This document shows positions 34,153 through 46,031 of a DNA stretch of 64,000 nucleotides, in pieces. Source of the stretch: Ctenosaura bakeri (Eukaryota; Chordata; Lepidosauria; Squamata; Iguanidae); contig CAOLHI010000150.1 of assembly GCA_948474755.1 (NCBI GenBank), forward strand, positions 1,612,001 to 1,676,000. The letters are read 5' to 3'. The notes beneath the pieces were generated by a model. That model saw only the letters and a program-made list of their open reading frames with translations, had not been told where the DNA came from and searched no databases. A program made the position numbers and the translations under genes. Each line of letters opens with the position of its first letter. Position 1 is the first letter of the stretch.

Positions 34153-34584
34153 GGCCCTTTCTGCACCTTACCTTTTTTCGGCTCTGGGGTATGGGGATTG
34201 CGCGAGCAGCCTCCAGCGAGAGGCTCTCGCATCCCCACTGCTTGAGCTCCGCATGAGCTGCCTGCTCCAGAACAGGCAGCACAAGAGGCCTGCTTCTTCC
34301 TTCCGCAATGCAGCCTAGGAGTTTCCCAGGCTGCACTGGGGCAGGAAGTGTTACTGCTGCAGCTCCAGAGGCTCTGCACAAATGGCAAGTGCATGTAGGG
34401 CTCTGGAGCAATGCAGGATCGTGCGCTATTTTTGGCTGAAAGCCAAAAATGAAAAAGTGGGTGAGTGGCACCTGCCCTACCCTGAAGTGTCACGCGATTG
34501 TGAGCGCATCATGCAGATCGCTCCTCACAATTGCATGACGCTCCAGGAGCCCTTTCACATGGCAAATGATGTGCGAAAAGGGCC
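34153..34584 (-). mobile_element. GGCC-terminated MITE, copy E
   Basis: The cleanest copy of its orientation: 432 bp, left end GGCCCTTTCTGCACCTTACC, right end ATGATGTGCGAAAAGGGCC, and TTA directly on both sides. Reverse complementing it gives the order seen in copy A. It contains AGCCAAAAATGAAAAAGTG near the conserved internal foldback and GAGCGCATCATGCAGATCGC against its partial inverse GATTGTGAGC. No transposase. Confidence 0.88.
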
Positions 34585-34615
34585 TTAGTCTTGGGTATGG
34601 ATTACTATGATCATG

Positions 34616-34618
<3 letters not shown>

Positions 34619-34651
<33 letters not shown>
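34619..34651. repeat. (AC)n microsatellite
   Basis: About sixteen perfect AC units follow copy E. Confidence 0.97.
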
Positions 34652-34654
<3 letters not shown>

Positions 34655-37110
34655 TTTCCAAAAGGATTTACAATTGGTGAACCAGCTTCAGAAAATACTG
34701 CATGGCACAGTTGCTTGGTGGGCATCCAAAGTAACTGATCCATATGAAGGACTGAGAACAACCATTTTAACTGGACTTCTGGGTCCTAGGCAACCTAATA
34801 GTTAGGCAGAGTGAGACTAGCCAACCATAACATTAGAGGTAAATGATGATATCAGGTGGCAGATGCTGGGGTACTTAGGTATTAGTAGCCTTCCCATTCT
34901 TCCCACAAAAAGACCTCTACTGAAATATGAGATATGTATGCCACACAATATGCTCTGGCTGTCCCAACTACCTTATTGTCTCAGATTTGGTGGAGATCAC
35001 TATCCTTTCTCCAATACTGATGTAAAGTAACTGTCCAGTTACCATCTTCTTTTTGCCTCAGGCAGCAAAATGTCTCAGATGCTCCCTACTTAGTGCTAGA
35101 TGAAACTGTAATGTAAGCTCTAGTGCTTGATGATGCAGGATATGGAAAACTGGCTTGATTGTAATAAAGCCCACGGAAATCTGAGACAATGCCTCTCTCC
35201 CTTGCTTTTTTGCACTGCACTGCCTACACCACTCACTGTTTACTCCCTCACCTCACCTTGTACCTCAAAAGACATAGATATGTTATTTTTTTACAAAATA
35301 AAATAGATAGAGTGACTGCACATTTTGCAACATATGTCAGTTTCTACAAGAGCTAAAGATTTGCCTTTTCCCTCAATGATCTCTTGGAATCAAGCCAGAT
35401 ATAGTTTAACTGAACATTGCACGGCATGCTTAGAATTTGGGTGTGTGACAATATGAAACAGTATCCTATTTGGAAGTTCAGTGTAGGCTCTGGTATTAGA
35501 TGCAGCACTGATCAATTGGCTTGGACCTTTGAGAGTCCAAAGAATCCAAATGAGATTTTTCGGTGAAAAGAAGGGCTTTAAAATAGCTTTAGGAAGACCT
35601 CTCATCATGTTCAGAAGCTTCTAGATATGGTGCATGGCATATGCTAGTTGCCCACTGTAAGACCTGACCCTCATAGATGGTAAGTACTGTACAGTTTGGA
35701 GTCTTCACAAAGAAGCATCACCACAGAAAGTAACTGTAAATTCAATGGGTCCATTGTACTTGGGACTACAAAGTAGATATAGGTCATCATTTCTAATCAA
35801 TGTTAACATTATATTGAGTGGGGGTGGGATCCATTTAATTATGAAAAAAAAATCTGTGTGTGAAATCTTGATCTTAAAAAACTGCAGAGTCAGGCAACTT
35901 ATAAGGTCTATTTTTAATGGCTTCCTTTCAGTCTTGATGATTAATCACATCATCCAAGAAACAGACTCATCTACATGCTCTTTATCTCCAAGCTTGCTAT
36001 TTCACTGTCCTTGATTATAACTACCATTTTCCTTTGCTTTTCCTCATGTTCTCATTAATATTCAGTTTCTTTCTCTCCTTTTCTTTTGAGGTTTTTTTAC
36101 TTTCTAAATTGCTATAATCTCAGTTGCAAAAACTGTAGCTATTTATTACTTTGTTTGTAACTTTGACAAGTCTCCATCAGAGATCGGAATAATTTCATGC
36201 CCTCCTCTTTTGTTCCTGAAACATAACATGACATGACTTCTTTCTTTTATAAAAAATAGAACCACTGTGCCCACGAGCTACAGCAGTTTTTCCTTCTGCT
36301 TTTCAATTCTAGGACATTTCTTCCTGCCTGCCATCTATTTTTTTTGTCATTGAAATCTCTATTGTCTTGGCATATAGCACCAGAAGACCTTCATCTGGAG
36401 AGTAAGCAGTTTTGAATACATTGTGAAGTCTGCAGAGTAATCCAATTCAAGGAGAGAATGATTGGGAATCATTAAATTTTGTCTTAACATTACAGTGCTG
36501 TGATGACTTTATCAGCTTTTCTCACAAACCCTTACACTTTCTTCTATGTGTTATCACAGCTTATGAAATCGACTGCACTCGAGCCTGTGGCTGGGGATAA
36601 AATGCTGACCATTTTAGAAAAGAGTTTGATTTCCTCTGCTGTTAGCCGGTTCAGGAATTTACAGTCTCAACCTCTGACTTGCTCTGCCAAAGCTCTCTGA
36701 TGGCTGAGATGCATTGTTTTGTGATGAGAGCAGGACATAAAATGTCAGCAAAGGTGAGGCTGTTAAGTAGAGCTCTGAGGCTGGAAGTGAAGCCACAGAA
36801 GAAATGTATTGCTTGGGCCTAACCACAGGAAAGAACAAGCCAGGAGTTGTCTTCTGGCCACAATGCACAGGAAAGAAGGTACCTTGACCCAGCCACCATG
36901 CCTACAGTGAGATTGTGTATATAGGTGCATAGCTATACAAAGAAAGTCTAGCATGACTGTAATCACATGACTTTTCTATGCTCCTTATTTGCTCAACAAT
37001 TCACTTTCATCTTTCCTTGTGCGATCATCTCACAGAGACATCAGGAGGTATGAACCTTCTGTGAGTTCCCTGTAATACTTAGACAATGTGATCAGTGTGA
37101 CAGTAACATA
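34652..37110. other. Unassigned sequence
   Basis: I recognise no repeat or gene. The part near 36480-36780 is balanced in composition and repeat-free, a weak candidate for conserved non-coding DNA. None of the short frames has a domain. Confidence 0.4.
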
Positions 37111-37714
37111 GGCCCTTTTCGCACGGGCCTTTGCGCGCGCAATAGCCCCGTGAGCCTCGCGGGAGTGGGAGCGTCGCTCCGCACGACGCACTCCCACTTC
37201 CACCTGGCTCACGGGGCTGAAGCGGCGCGAGCGCGGGTTTTTTGATTTTCGCGTTCAAGCGAAAATCACCCCGCGCTCGCGCAACGCTCCCGGAGCCCAC
37301 CCGCACTTACCTTTCGTGCGGAGCCTCCGGGAGCCGGCCGGGTCGCGCTTCCTTCCCTCCGCCCCTGCGGAAGGAAGGAGCGGGGTGGGGAGGTAGCACG
37401 ACGGACGCGCCGCCCGCTGCGCAGGCGCACAGGGGGGACGCGACGCCGCCCGCTTCACGCGCGCGGGGGGGGAGGAATCCGGCGCACACGGGGGGAGGAA
37501 TCTGGCATGCGCAGGGGGGAGGAATCCGGTGCGACGCCGCCCGCTTCGCACGGGGGGAGGGCGGCTTGCGCGGCAAGCCTCCTTCGGTGCCGCTTCCCCG
37601 CTGGTTCCTTCGCCTGCGGAAGGAAGGAGGGGGAAGCGGCAGCCTCCCGGACGAGCCTTCTTGCGCTTGCCGGCCTCCCCCGCTTGCGCTAGAAGCCTCA
37701 GTGCGGAAAGGGCC
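37111..37714 (+). mobile_element. GGCC-terminated MITE, copy F, very GC- and CpG-rich
   Basis: The element is 604 bp, left end GGCCCTTTTCGCACGGGCC, right end CAGTGCGGAAAGGGCC, with ATA on both sides. It keeps the copy A order: a foldback (CCCCGTGAGCC against GGCTCACGGGG), GGGTTTTTTGATTTTCGCGT, GCACTTACCTTTCGTGCGG and CTTCCTTCCCTCCGCC. Hairpins at 37225-37237/37270-37282 (13-bp perfect arms) and 37244-37252/37259-37267 (9 bp) are intact. GGGGGGAGGAATCYGG-type units recur around 37465-37530. The interior is dense in undecayed CpG, unlike the other copies, which suggests a young insertion. Long frames on both strands are composition artefacts. Confidence 0.88.
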
Positions 37715-38951
37715 ATAGTATGGACTTCAAGATTTTTTAAGAAACCAAGAAAACTGCTTATGAATGAAGCAGGGATATTAACAATTCTCTTGAATTCACT
37801 GTATTTCTCACAATCCCACATGCATTCCTCTCCCATTGTTTGTTCCCATCAATTTAAGGGATTTGATTCTATTCTCTGTCTCTGCACTGAGTTTTGTAAG
37901 AACTTCTCTGAATATATACTTTTTATAAACAATTTCCCATTGACTATAGCATGTGTTTTTTTAACCAAATAACATTTTAGTCTTTTACATTTTAAAAGTG
38001 GCATTGTGCTTTATTTTTTTTAAAACAAACAAACAAATGCAGCACAAGGTCCATAAATATTCAGGTTTTTAAGGAAAGGTGGATTTTATCTGTCAAAAAA
38101 ATCTCAGGAGGCAAAAAAAAAATCAATATAGCCTATGAAAATTCTGATAGAATACCATACTAATGTTGTGGTGGATCACCTGGTGTGTATGTTCAGCTAA
38201 TGTCTTCCTCTTTCTAGAGCAGCCTATTTCTTTGAAGACTGCTTCTTGGTAGTCCTACAAGCATGTATTGGAAAAATGACTTTGGAATTAATTTGGAGTG
38301 TTTCAACAGGTGATTTTACAAGCCATCTCCCCCAGACCCTTTACCCTTCCCAGAGCGGTTGACTGTCTCTGGCATCTCAAGAATGGCTTTCTCATTCCTT
38401 TCTCCCTAGGATGCTGTCTATTAAAATAGTTTGAACAATTCAAAAGAGCTCTTTGTATCAACCCCCTCCCCTCGCCAGCAATGAAGGACTTGTGCTGGCT
38501 AGATCACTGAAATGTAAATTTTCTTGAGCCCAAATACATTGTCTTGTCAACTAATATTTCTACAAACAGTGAAAGACAGTAATGCCTATATCAGAATGAG
38601 CAGGTGCAATGGAAGTTGGTGTCCACATCACACCCACTTGCTACCACCTCCCAGTTTTCTGCACTAGCACAATTTTCTGCAGGCAAAAGTGACATATTAT
38701 TTCCAGTTCAGAGTTCAGCTCACTTTTAAGGGCACTTTTGGCTGTCTGAGGGATTTGAGGTGTTCCAAGAGGGTTAAGGAAGGCAAAATCTCCACTTATG
38801 TGGCTGAAGTTCTATTTCTGTATCAAAAATCTCTCAATTTTATTTTTTAAAAGCTTTTGTGGGGGGCTGTAGAGATGTTCTTAGAGTTTAGCCAGGCTGC
38901 AAAATGGGTAGAGGACAGCATATTAGCTGTGGTTTCTTCACCCTGGTTGAA
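37715..38951. other. Unassigned AT-rich sequence
   Basis: No gene or repeat is recognised. An (AAAC)n run lies at 38023-38037. Confidence 0.5.
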
Positions 38952-39368
38952 TACCCTTTCCACACCCTATCTTTTCCTGAAGCTGTCTGGTGGGGATCCC
39001 AGAAGCAGTTCTGCTGGGAAGGGAGCACAACAGCAGAGCCCCTCCCCCCACTGGTTGGTTCCCTTTGGAAGGGAGCATGATGGCCATGCTTCTTCCTTCC
39101 ACAGTGCAGCCAAGTATTTTCCCAGGCTGTGCTGGGGCAGGAAGTGCAGCCATTACGCTTCTGCGCCTTCTGCAGGACAGGTAAATCCAGAATGGTGGCA
39201 CAATCTCATGTCATTGACATGGAAAACCTGTCAATGCTTTTATCCACAATTGCACTGCCTGGGGACAGGAGAAGGATGGAACCGCAACAATATCATGAAG
39301 AAGCATCATCATGGTTTCGTCCTTCTCTTGTCCCCATTGTGGGATGGGATGGTGCTGCAGAAAAGGCC
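38952..39368 (-). mobile_element. GGCC-terminated MITE, copy G
   Basis: Left end TACCCTTTCCACACC (first bases changed from GGCC), right end GGTGCTGCAGAAAAGGCC. Flanking triplets GAA and CAA differ by one base. The interior closely parallels copy H: TCTGCTGGGAAGGGAGCA, CTGGTTGGTTCCCTTTGGAA, CTTCCTTCCACAGTGCAGCC, CAGGCTGTGCTGGGGCAGGA and TCTGCAGGACAGGTAAATCC. Copies G and H form one subfamily distinct from A/F. Confidence 0.78.
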
Positions 39369-41730
39369 CAAGTAAACATGTGACTGTGAAGACTTGTGGA
39401 TATTTTTCTCTATTCTTTTCATGCCATCTAAACTTTGATGTCATTAAACCAAGTTCTATTTTCAGATTTAGTCTATTTCAGCAGATCCCATACGGATCTG
39501 TTTGTTTGCTGTATTCTTTTATATACAGGCTGGTCTTGTTTTGATAACTTGCTATTAGCTGGTCTTCCACTTAATCTCATTGTTTCTATTAACCTCAAAG
39601 GCCTACTTTCCACAGCATTGCCGAGCTGCCATCTGGCAGTGACAGCAGGTATACCTGTTGGCCACTTCCACCTCATGCAAGCTGTGGGATGTGCCATCAC
39701 TATATTCTCCCTTCCAGTGTCCTCATTTGCTGACCTCTACTTTGCAGACAGGCAGGTGAGAATACAGGCTGTTCTTCATCTCCTCAGGCTGTTTGGGGCT
39801 TGGTTGGCAGTGTCTCTTTCTTTTCAGGGTGTGGCCATACTACCCTAGCAACATTCTAAGGCACTGGGCAGAGAGAGAGACACAGCTGCCATTCCTGCCA
39901 CCACCTCTTCCATGTCGTTCTTGGATGCAGCAATGAGTCCTGTCATCATATCTTTCTCTTGGGGAATGCTATTGCCAATGTAATTGGGAGAGGGGGCAGG
40001 ATTTTGCTTTTACTTCAAGGAGCTTGGATTATTGTAGCTATGCGAGCGCTCTCTCTGTATGTGTGTATAAAATGCAATTTAATTTAAATGGCATTCTGCA
40101 ACTTCCAGAAAACAGCAGTTATGTCAGAATTCTACAAGACTGGTTCTCACAAGCATGCTTAACCATTTGATAAAATGAACATCAAATAGCTTCTCTGAAA
40201 AAAGCCAGAAGAATCAGGTACCACAAAGTGAACATCCAGATTATCATGCATACTATGTTTTCCAGAATCCATTCACAGTGTGGTGCACACTGTGTGTGTG
40301 AGAGGCTTGGACTAGGATTTCCTGAGTGTGATCAGGATTAACAATTCACATTCTGCTCATATGCCAAAAAAAGGGATTAAACTGAATGATCTAGACAACT
40401 ATAATACCTTTATCACTCTACTTAACATGGACTGACAAGTGTAAAAGAATGGAGTAATAAGGAAAACATAGCAGACTTTTTTTTTAAAGGGCATTAAAAA
40501 AAAATAAAAATAGATTTCTATTTTTAAAGTTTTTCCTTATGCTAGTTCATTTTTCAGAAAGGCAACCCTAATAGCAAGTATGGGCAGTTAAGCAAATTTG
40601 GTACATCTTCAGAATAAGCAGTATCAATTTATTTAAAGCTAGTATTTAAATGCTGGAATCCTTCAGGCAAGGTGAATATAACCAATCTGAAAACATAATC
40701 AGGAAGGGACATTACAAGTTTTGAAGTATATAAAATGTGTGTGGAGGAAATGAAACAAAGGCCTAAATAGAAATATATTGATTTTAAAACCTGCAACTTT
40801 ATCAAACAGCAGGGGGCAATGAAACATAAAATCAGGATGCAAAAGAAAATATCTTTTACAAACTACAGAAAATATAAAATAGCATATTACTTCATGAATA
40901 TTGTTCATTTTTAGTGATTTTTCCTCCATGAAAATACAGTGAGATCTTTAAAGTAAGGAGGGAAAATATAATTTTGCTCACGTTATCTACAGAAGCAGTG
41001 TAAATTTTATTACCTTATGAAATGTCAGAAGCTCAGTAAAAATTCTCTGGGAATTTAGAGTATACTTTTAAGTAGTTAACAGTTGCAAGGTTGTTAAAGT
41101 CTTCAGGTGCCATTTAAGTGTTGTATTTCAGTTAGTTAAATGTTGTCCATGAATTAAAAAATTCCAAATCTGAGGGGGAGAGGGAGGATGGTAGAATCAG
41201 ATCCTTCTAATTGCTTGTCACTCTTTGGGAGTAGCATATGCTTAGTGTATATAATTACATATTTTGTTCATTTCAGATATTTATACAAAACACTTCAATG
41301 CTTTAGACATTTGAGAGCTTTATTTATTACCAGAGAGTGTTAAGTAGATTCACACTGAAATGTAATTATCTCTATAAGTTGCTGCTCCTCATTTTCACAG
41401 CACATATTTCAAAATTTAAATACGTAATTGAACAAGGAGGATTTGGGGGAACCGGTTAATGCTAATGGTCAGAAATGCATTTAAACCATGTGTAGTACTC
41501 CATAATTAATATGCACCACTTTTTTTTTTTTTATGATGCTTCTCATTAACACAGTTGGAAAGCTGCAGTGATAATCAGTGAGGAGCTGAAAGTCAACATC
41601 TTGGCTGCATTCGTGCTCTGTTGTTTTTTAGTGATTTTTAGTGCAGAAAAGAGATTTGGAGCTGGAGTGAAGATAATGGGTGCATACACATTACATAATC
41701 ATAGCCCTTTGATACAACTTTAACTACTAA
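39369..41730. other. Unassigned sequence
   Basis: A 137-residue forward frame (39435-39848) has hydrophobic stretches but no recognised domain, Kozak context or splice structure, so it is not annotated as a gene. Otherwise AT-rich, with no known repeat. Confidence 0.45.
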
Positions 41731-42147
41731 GGCCCTTTCTGCATGTTGCCTTCTTGTGGCAGCATCCAGTGGGGATCCTGGCAAAGGCTCTGCTGGGACA
41801 GGAGCAGGATGGGAGCACTTCCCTTCGCACCAGCTGGCTCCTTGCTGAAGGAAGAACAATGACCATGCTGCTTCCTTCCTCAGCACAGCTGGATACTTTT
41901 TCAGGCTGTGCTGGGGCAGGAAGGGCATCCATCATGCTTCTGGGGCTTCTGCAAGACAGGTAAGTGGGGGATGGTGGTGCAATTGCCGGTCATAAATGGG
42001 GAAAACCCTTCAATGGTATCACCCATGGTCTTGCTGCTTGGGGACGTAAGAAAAATGAGACAACAACAACATAATGCAGAGGTGTCATTCCAGTCCTGTC
42101 CTCCTCCTGCCCCTATGGTGGGATAGGAGGATGCTGCAGAAAGGGCC
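41731..42147 (-). mobile_element. GGCC-terminated MITE, copy H
   Basis: The element is 417 bp, left end GGCCCTTTCTGCATGTTGCC, right end GGATGCTGCAGAAAGGGCC. The triplets are TAA on the left and AAA on the right. The body shares with copy G: AAGGCTCTGCTGGGACAGGA, CAGCTGGCTCCTTGCTGAAG, TTCAGGCTGTGCTGGGGCAG, GGCTTCTGCAAGACAGGTAA and CCCTATGGTGGGATAGG. No coding capacity. Confidence 0.85.
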
Positions 42148-44361
42148 AAAGACTCTATCCTATGGAGTTTGGGGGATCTTTGAATTCTATGTCAGACAAT
42201 TTTATTTGAAGGTGTCTCAGAAAACTATAATTGCCAGGATTCCATGGGGCGAAGCCAGAGTGGATAAAGTGAGATCAAACTTCTAAAACTGTGCTGTGGA
42301 TACATCCCATAATTCTCAAATGGTACTTCACTGCTTTTTATATTCACAGTTGGAGTATTTGGGTGATTCTGCCCCCACAGAGCCTTCATGGCCTAGTTTA
42401 GAAATAGAGAAGCTTCAATGAAGAAAGAGAAGAAAACTGTTAGCGTTCCCAGTGCGGACCAGTCGACATCAGAAGTTCATGGACTGATATTGCGTGGTCT
42501 ATACTAGCCTAAATCCTATCGTTAGTAGATCCATAGCTGAGTGGGGATTCAAACTCTGGTCTCGAGAGTTGTAGCCCAAGGATTAAATCACTACACTATG
42601 ATGGCTTTTAATGTCCCTCCTTAAATAGCAAATCTTGGGATTCTATGGGATGAAACTATGGTTATTAAAGTAGAATAATTACAATAATATTAATAATTAC
42701 ACTTGTGACATGAAATGTATTCTTATCAAAATCCCTTTCTTCACTGAAGATGCAAAAATTTGCAATTTTCTTGGCTTCCCTTGTGTATCATGCAACCATA
42801 CAACATATTACCCTCAAAGGGGGTAAGGGAATTTCTTTTAAAAACATGCCAGATATTAAATGTTCCCTTTGCATTATACAGGTTCTATAATGCTCTGCAT
42901 ATACAGGCTCCATAATGCATAATTTCATACATTTAATAAAGTGACATTAATTGACTTCACCAAAGATGAAGCACTTAAAATCTCTGCATCTTCGTTGCTT
43001 GGATGCTATCAACTGAAGTTTGAAAACTATTGCACCCTCCATCCACTGTTTTTCATAATTTTTAAACTATTCTACATCATCTTTTGGAATGTTGATGATT
43101 TTGTACCTTTTGGTGAGCCAAGCTTCTATGATGTTTGTCATTTGTTTTAAAACAAATATCTCTTGAACACTGGTGTTTTTTTAAAAAAAGTTGAATGAAA
43201 GACTACACAAATATTTGACATTCTCCTTTGGTGCGAACTGAAGTGCTCCAGTATGAAAATTGAAACATAGTCCTGCTGTGAATGAGCTTCACTTCTTATA
43301 GAATGTTTACATGCGATCCCCTTAAGATAAATTCCCAGTATGCTCATTTGGTATCAGCTGTGATTAGCTTCATGTACACCAAAGGTCATATAGGATAAGT
43401 GGACCATTCAAAGATTCAAAATGTATACTGAAATTTAATGATATAATTCTGAGAGTCTACATGTGGGGGAAATCAATTCAGCTATTAAGATATATTTGCC
43501 CAGAGTAAAAATAGATGTCATGCTCAGTTCATGCCAATCATTTGTTATCTCTTTTTCTGAGATTTAATTGTAATTACTATGCATACTATTGCATTTGAAG
43601 GAAAATGGTTTCACATCCAATTTGAACCAGAGAATTACATTTTGCACAAGATGCATAAATAATTTGATATAGAAAACACTGACAACTGGCAGGCCATCTG
43701 TAAGAAGTGACCCCCTCAGCAGTTCTAGCAGGCCTGTAAAACTTTACTTCAAGAAAGATAAACAAAATTAGGTCTTTTGTTCAATATACCATGAAAATGA
43801 GGAAGCAATTTTATGGATCTATTAGAGGCATTTTAAAGAGCTTTTTCCTTTTGAAGTTTTTATTAAATATAACAATGATAAGGTGTGCATCTGTTTTGCT
43901 CCTAGTGCTAGCTATTGTCCCACACACAACTCCAGAATGGTTCAGTCACAGCAACATTGTTTTTCATTTTAGGAAAAAAAATAGTTACTCCTGTAGAAAA
44001 AGATGGCTCCTATTGGTGATCAACATTTTTCCCTCTTAGGGTGCTAACAGCTAGTTTCTCCTTGCCATAATTCTCCTTCAAGAAAAGTTTCTCGTTGCCG
44101 TAATTAAATGCAAAAATGAGCCAAATGTACTGCTGCTCTGACACTGTTCTCCTGGTATGGGTGAGCTAGCCATGTCAACATCCCTATAAAAACATAGACA
44201 TACACTTATACCACCAGCATCTTTAGTTTTTTAGGCCCTTCAGACCCTCCATCCCACATACTTCAGCTATAAGTTCTCTAGTAAGAAGTTTGTGCTCAGC
44301 AGTAGTAAAAGATTTGGCTACATGTCCCAAAGTTCTGCATTAGTCTAGCCTCTGCTTTTAA
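42148..44361. other. Unassigned sequence with decayed MITE pieces
   Basis: Half-palindromes of the TAACTGCCATGG/GGAATCC type appear near 42150-42310 and 42606-42690 (AATCTTGGGATTCTATGGGA). They look like eroded MITE ends. No gene is visible. Confidence 0.4.
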
Positions 44362-44563
44362 GGCCATTTGTGCCCTACACTCTTATAGTGCTGTAATTCC
44401 ATTTCCAATATCCTATGGAATCCTGGGGTTTGCAGTTTAGGAAGGGGCATTTATAATTCTCAGCTAGAGAGCTCTTTGGCCTCAGTAAACTACAAACCCC
44501 AGAATTCCACAGGATGTTGAACGTGGAATAATAGCACTGTAACAGTGTAGGGCGGAAATGGCA
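44362..44563. mobile_element. Short palindromic MITE, copy M4
   Basis: Left end GGCCATTTGTGCCCTACAC, right end GTGTAGGGCGGAAATGGCA, with TAA on both sides, a perfect 3-bp duplication. The interior is the same palindrome as M1-M3, with AATATCCTATGGAATCCTGG and CCAGAATTCCACAGGATGTT arms. Confidence 0.87.
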
Positions 44564-45738
44564 TAAGACTTTTTAGCTCACAGACTCCATTCTCAAGATC
44601 AAATCCATATGGATTTCTCACATATCTTTTTTTAATCCACAAGGGGAGTCTATTACAGGCAGCCAGGACATAACAATGTTGATCATCAGACACAGGAGCT
44701 AAAAATCAATAAAGCAGAGATAGTAGCTAACTGGTTAAAATCAATTGACTTATCAATTAATGTACCATAAGCAGTAATGCAACTGCAACTATTTTTAAAT
44801 AAAGTGACTGACTTAAGTTGAAATGTTAGCATTAATTGAATTCTAGAAATTAAGTTATTAGTTAACCTATTAATTATTTAAATTAGCCAGGCTGCTAAGG
44901 AAGAAACAAATTAATATTTCTTAGATAGCTTATTAACTACAGGCCAGTTCTCTTGGATTTTTGTTAAAGTACTGTTTGCTTTAGTCCCCCAGATGTGGGG
45001 AATTACATTGCTTAGATTCTGTTTCAAAACACCTAATTTAGATCATGATTAGAGTGTGATATTTCAGTTAAGGTCAAGGCTAAAATATTTTTAACTAGCA
45101 ATTTAGTAAAATGATTTTATGCGATTTACACCAGAGAACAAAAAAGGAAGTTCCTCACCTATCTCAGAAAACTGAATTTTGAAGCTTATAATCCTGGGAC
45201 TTTTGCTGGGATTGACATAAGAATTACCGGTAGTAATTTAAAAACAAAACAAAACACATCAGAGGCAGTAGAGTAAGGCCATAAGACTGCAATGAAAGAG
45301 CAAGGGAAAATAACATTATTTGTGGTGTGGGTGAGAAATGGGCTTTTCATACATTAATGCATTTCTTTCTATCCACAGCTTACAATGGGAACATGTGGTG
45401 CAAGCAGGAATAAAATCACAGATGGTATTGTTTTTTACCTTTGTCCTGGCAAAGCCTTTACATACAGGCACTGATTGACATAAACTTGAGAGTTTCCCCC
45501 TCATTTGTATTATAAATTCAACTGAATTAGAATTTTTTAAAAAATTATTAGTGATTGCATTCATCAACCCTTTCCTACCAACTTCCCTGTATCTGCTTAT
45601 TGTGTTTCCCCACTTAAACAGGTTACCATAAGTGTGTATCATCCTCATTCCTAGCATTCCCCAGGTTTCCTCTAAGCATTTTCCCATCAATAGAACTCCC
45701 TACCACACCTCAGCACTAACAAAGATACACATGAGATC
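44564..45738. other. Unassigned AT-rich sequence
   Basis: I see no gene or repeat family here. Confidence 0.5.
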
Positions 45739-46031
45739 AAACCACCAACTATGGTGTCTACACACTTTTCATAGGCCAGTGAAAGATGGCATAATTTTCT
45801 TGGCAGAAGGAGTTCCATCAAAGGAAACAAGGAAGGGGCTTTTCCAGGAGGAAGAACAGGAAAACAGAACAAATAAGTCTAAAAATTGACATATTTGTTC
45901 TGTTTTCATGTTCTCCCTCCCAGAAATGCCCCTACCCTGTTTCCTTTTATGGAACTTCTTCTGCCAAGAGAATGATGTCATCTTTCACTCGCCTATGAAA
46001 AGTGTGTAGACACTACAGTTGATAGTGGTTT
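45739..46031. mobile_element. Long palindromic foldback element
   Basis: Two arms of about 140 bp face each other around a loop of about 15 bases (45876-45890). Corresponding blocks are GTGTCTACACACTTTTCATA with TATGAAAAGTGTGTAGACAC, CTTGGCAGAAGGAGTTCCAT with ATGGAACTTCTTCTGCCAAG, and AAAACAGAACAAATA with TATTTGTTCTGTTTT. The arms differ at scattered positions. The outermost bases are AAACCAC and GTGGTTT. It encodes nothing; a foldback MITE is likely, though no target duplication is clear. Confidence 0.8.

Noticed and set aside
37242..37836. Long frames on both strands (up to 193 residues)
   Set aside because: All lie in the CpG-dense MITE copy F, where stop codons are rare by composition. 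No domain is recognisable.
39435..39848. 137-residue frame with hydrophobic segments
   Set aside because: No family match by eye, no splice or promoter context, and competing frames on the other strand. Probably chance.
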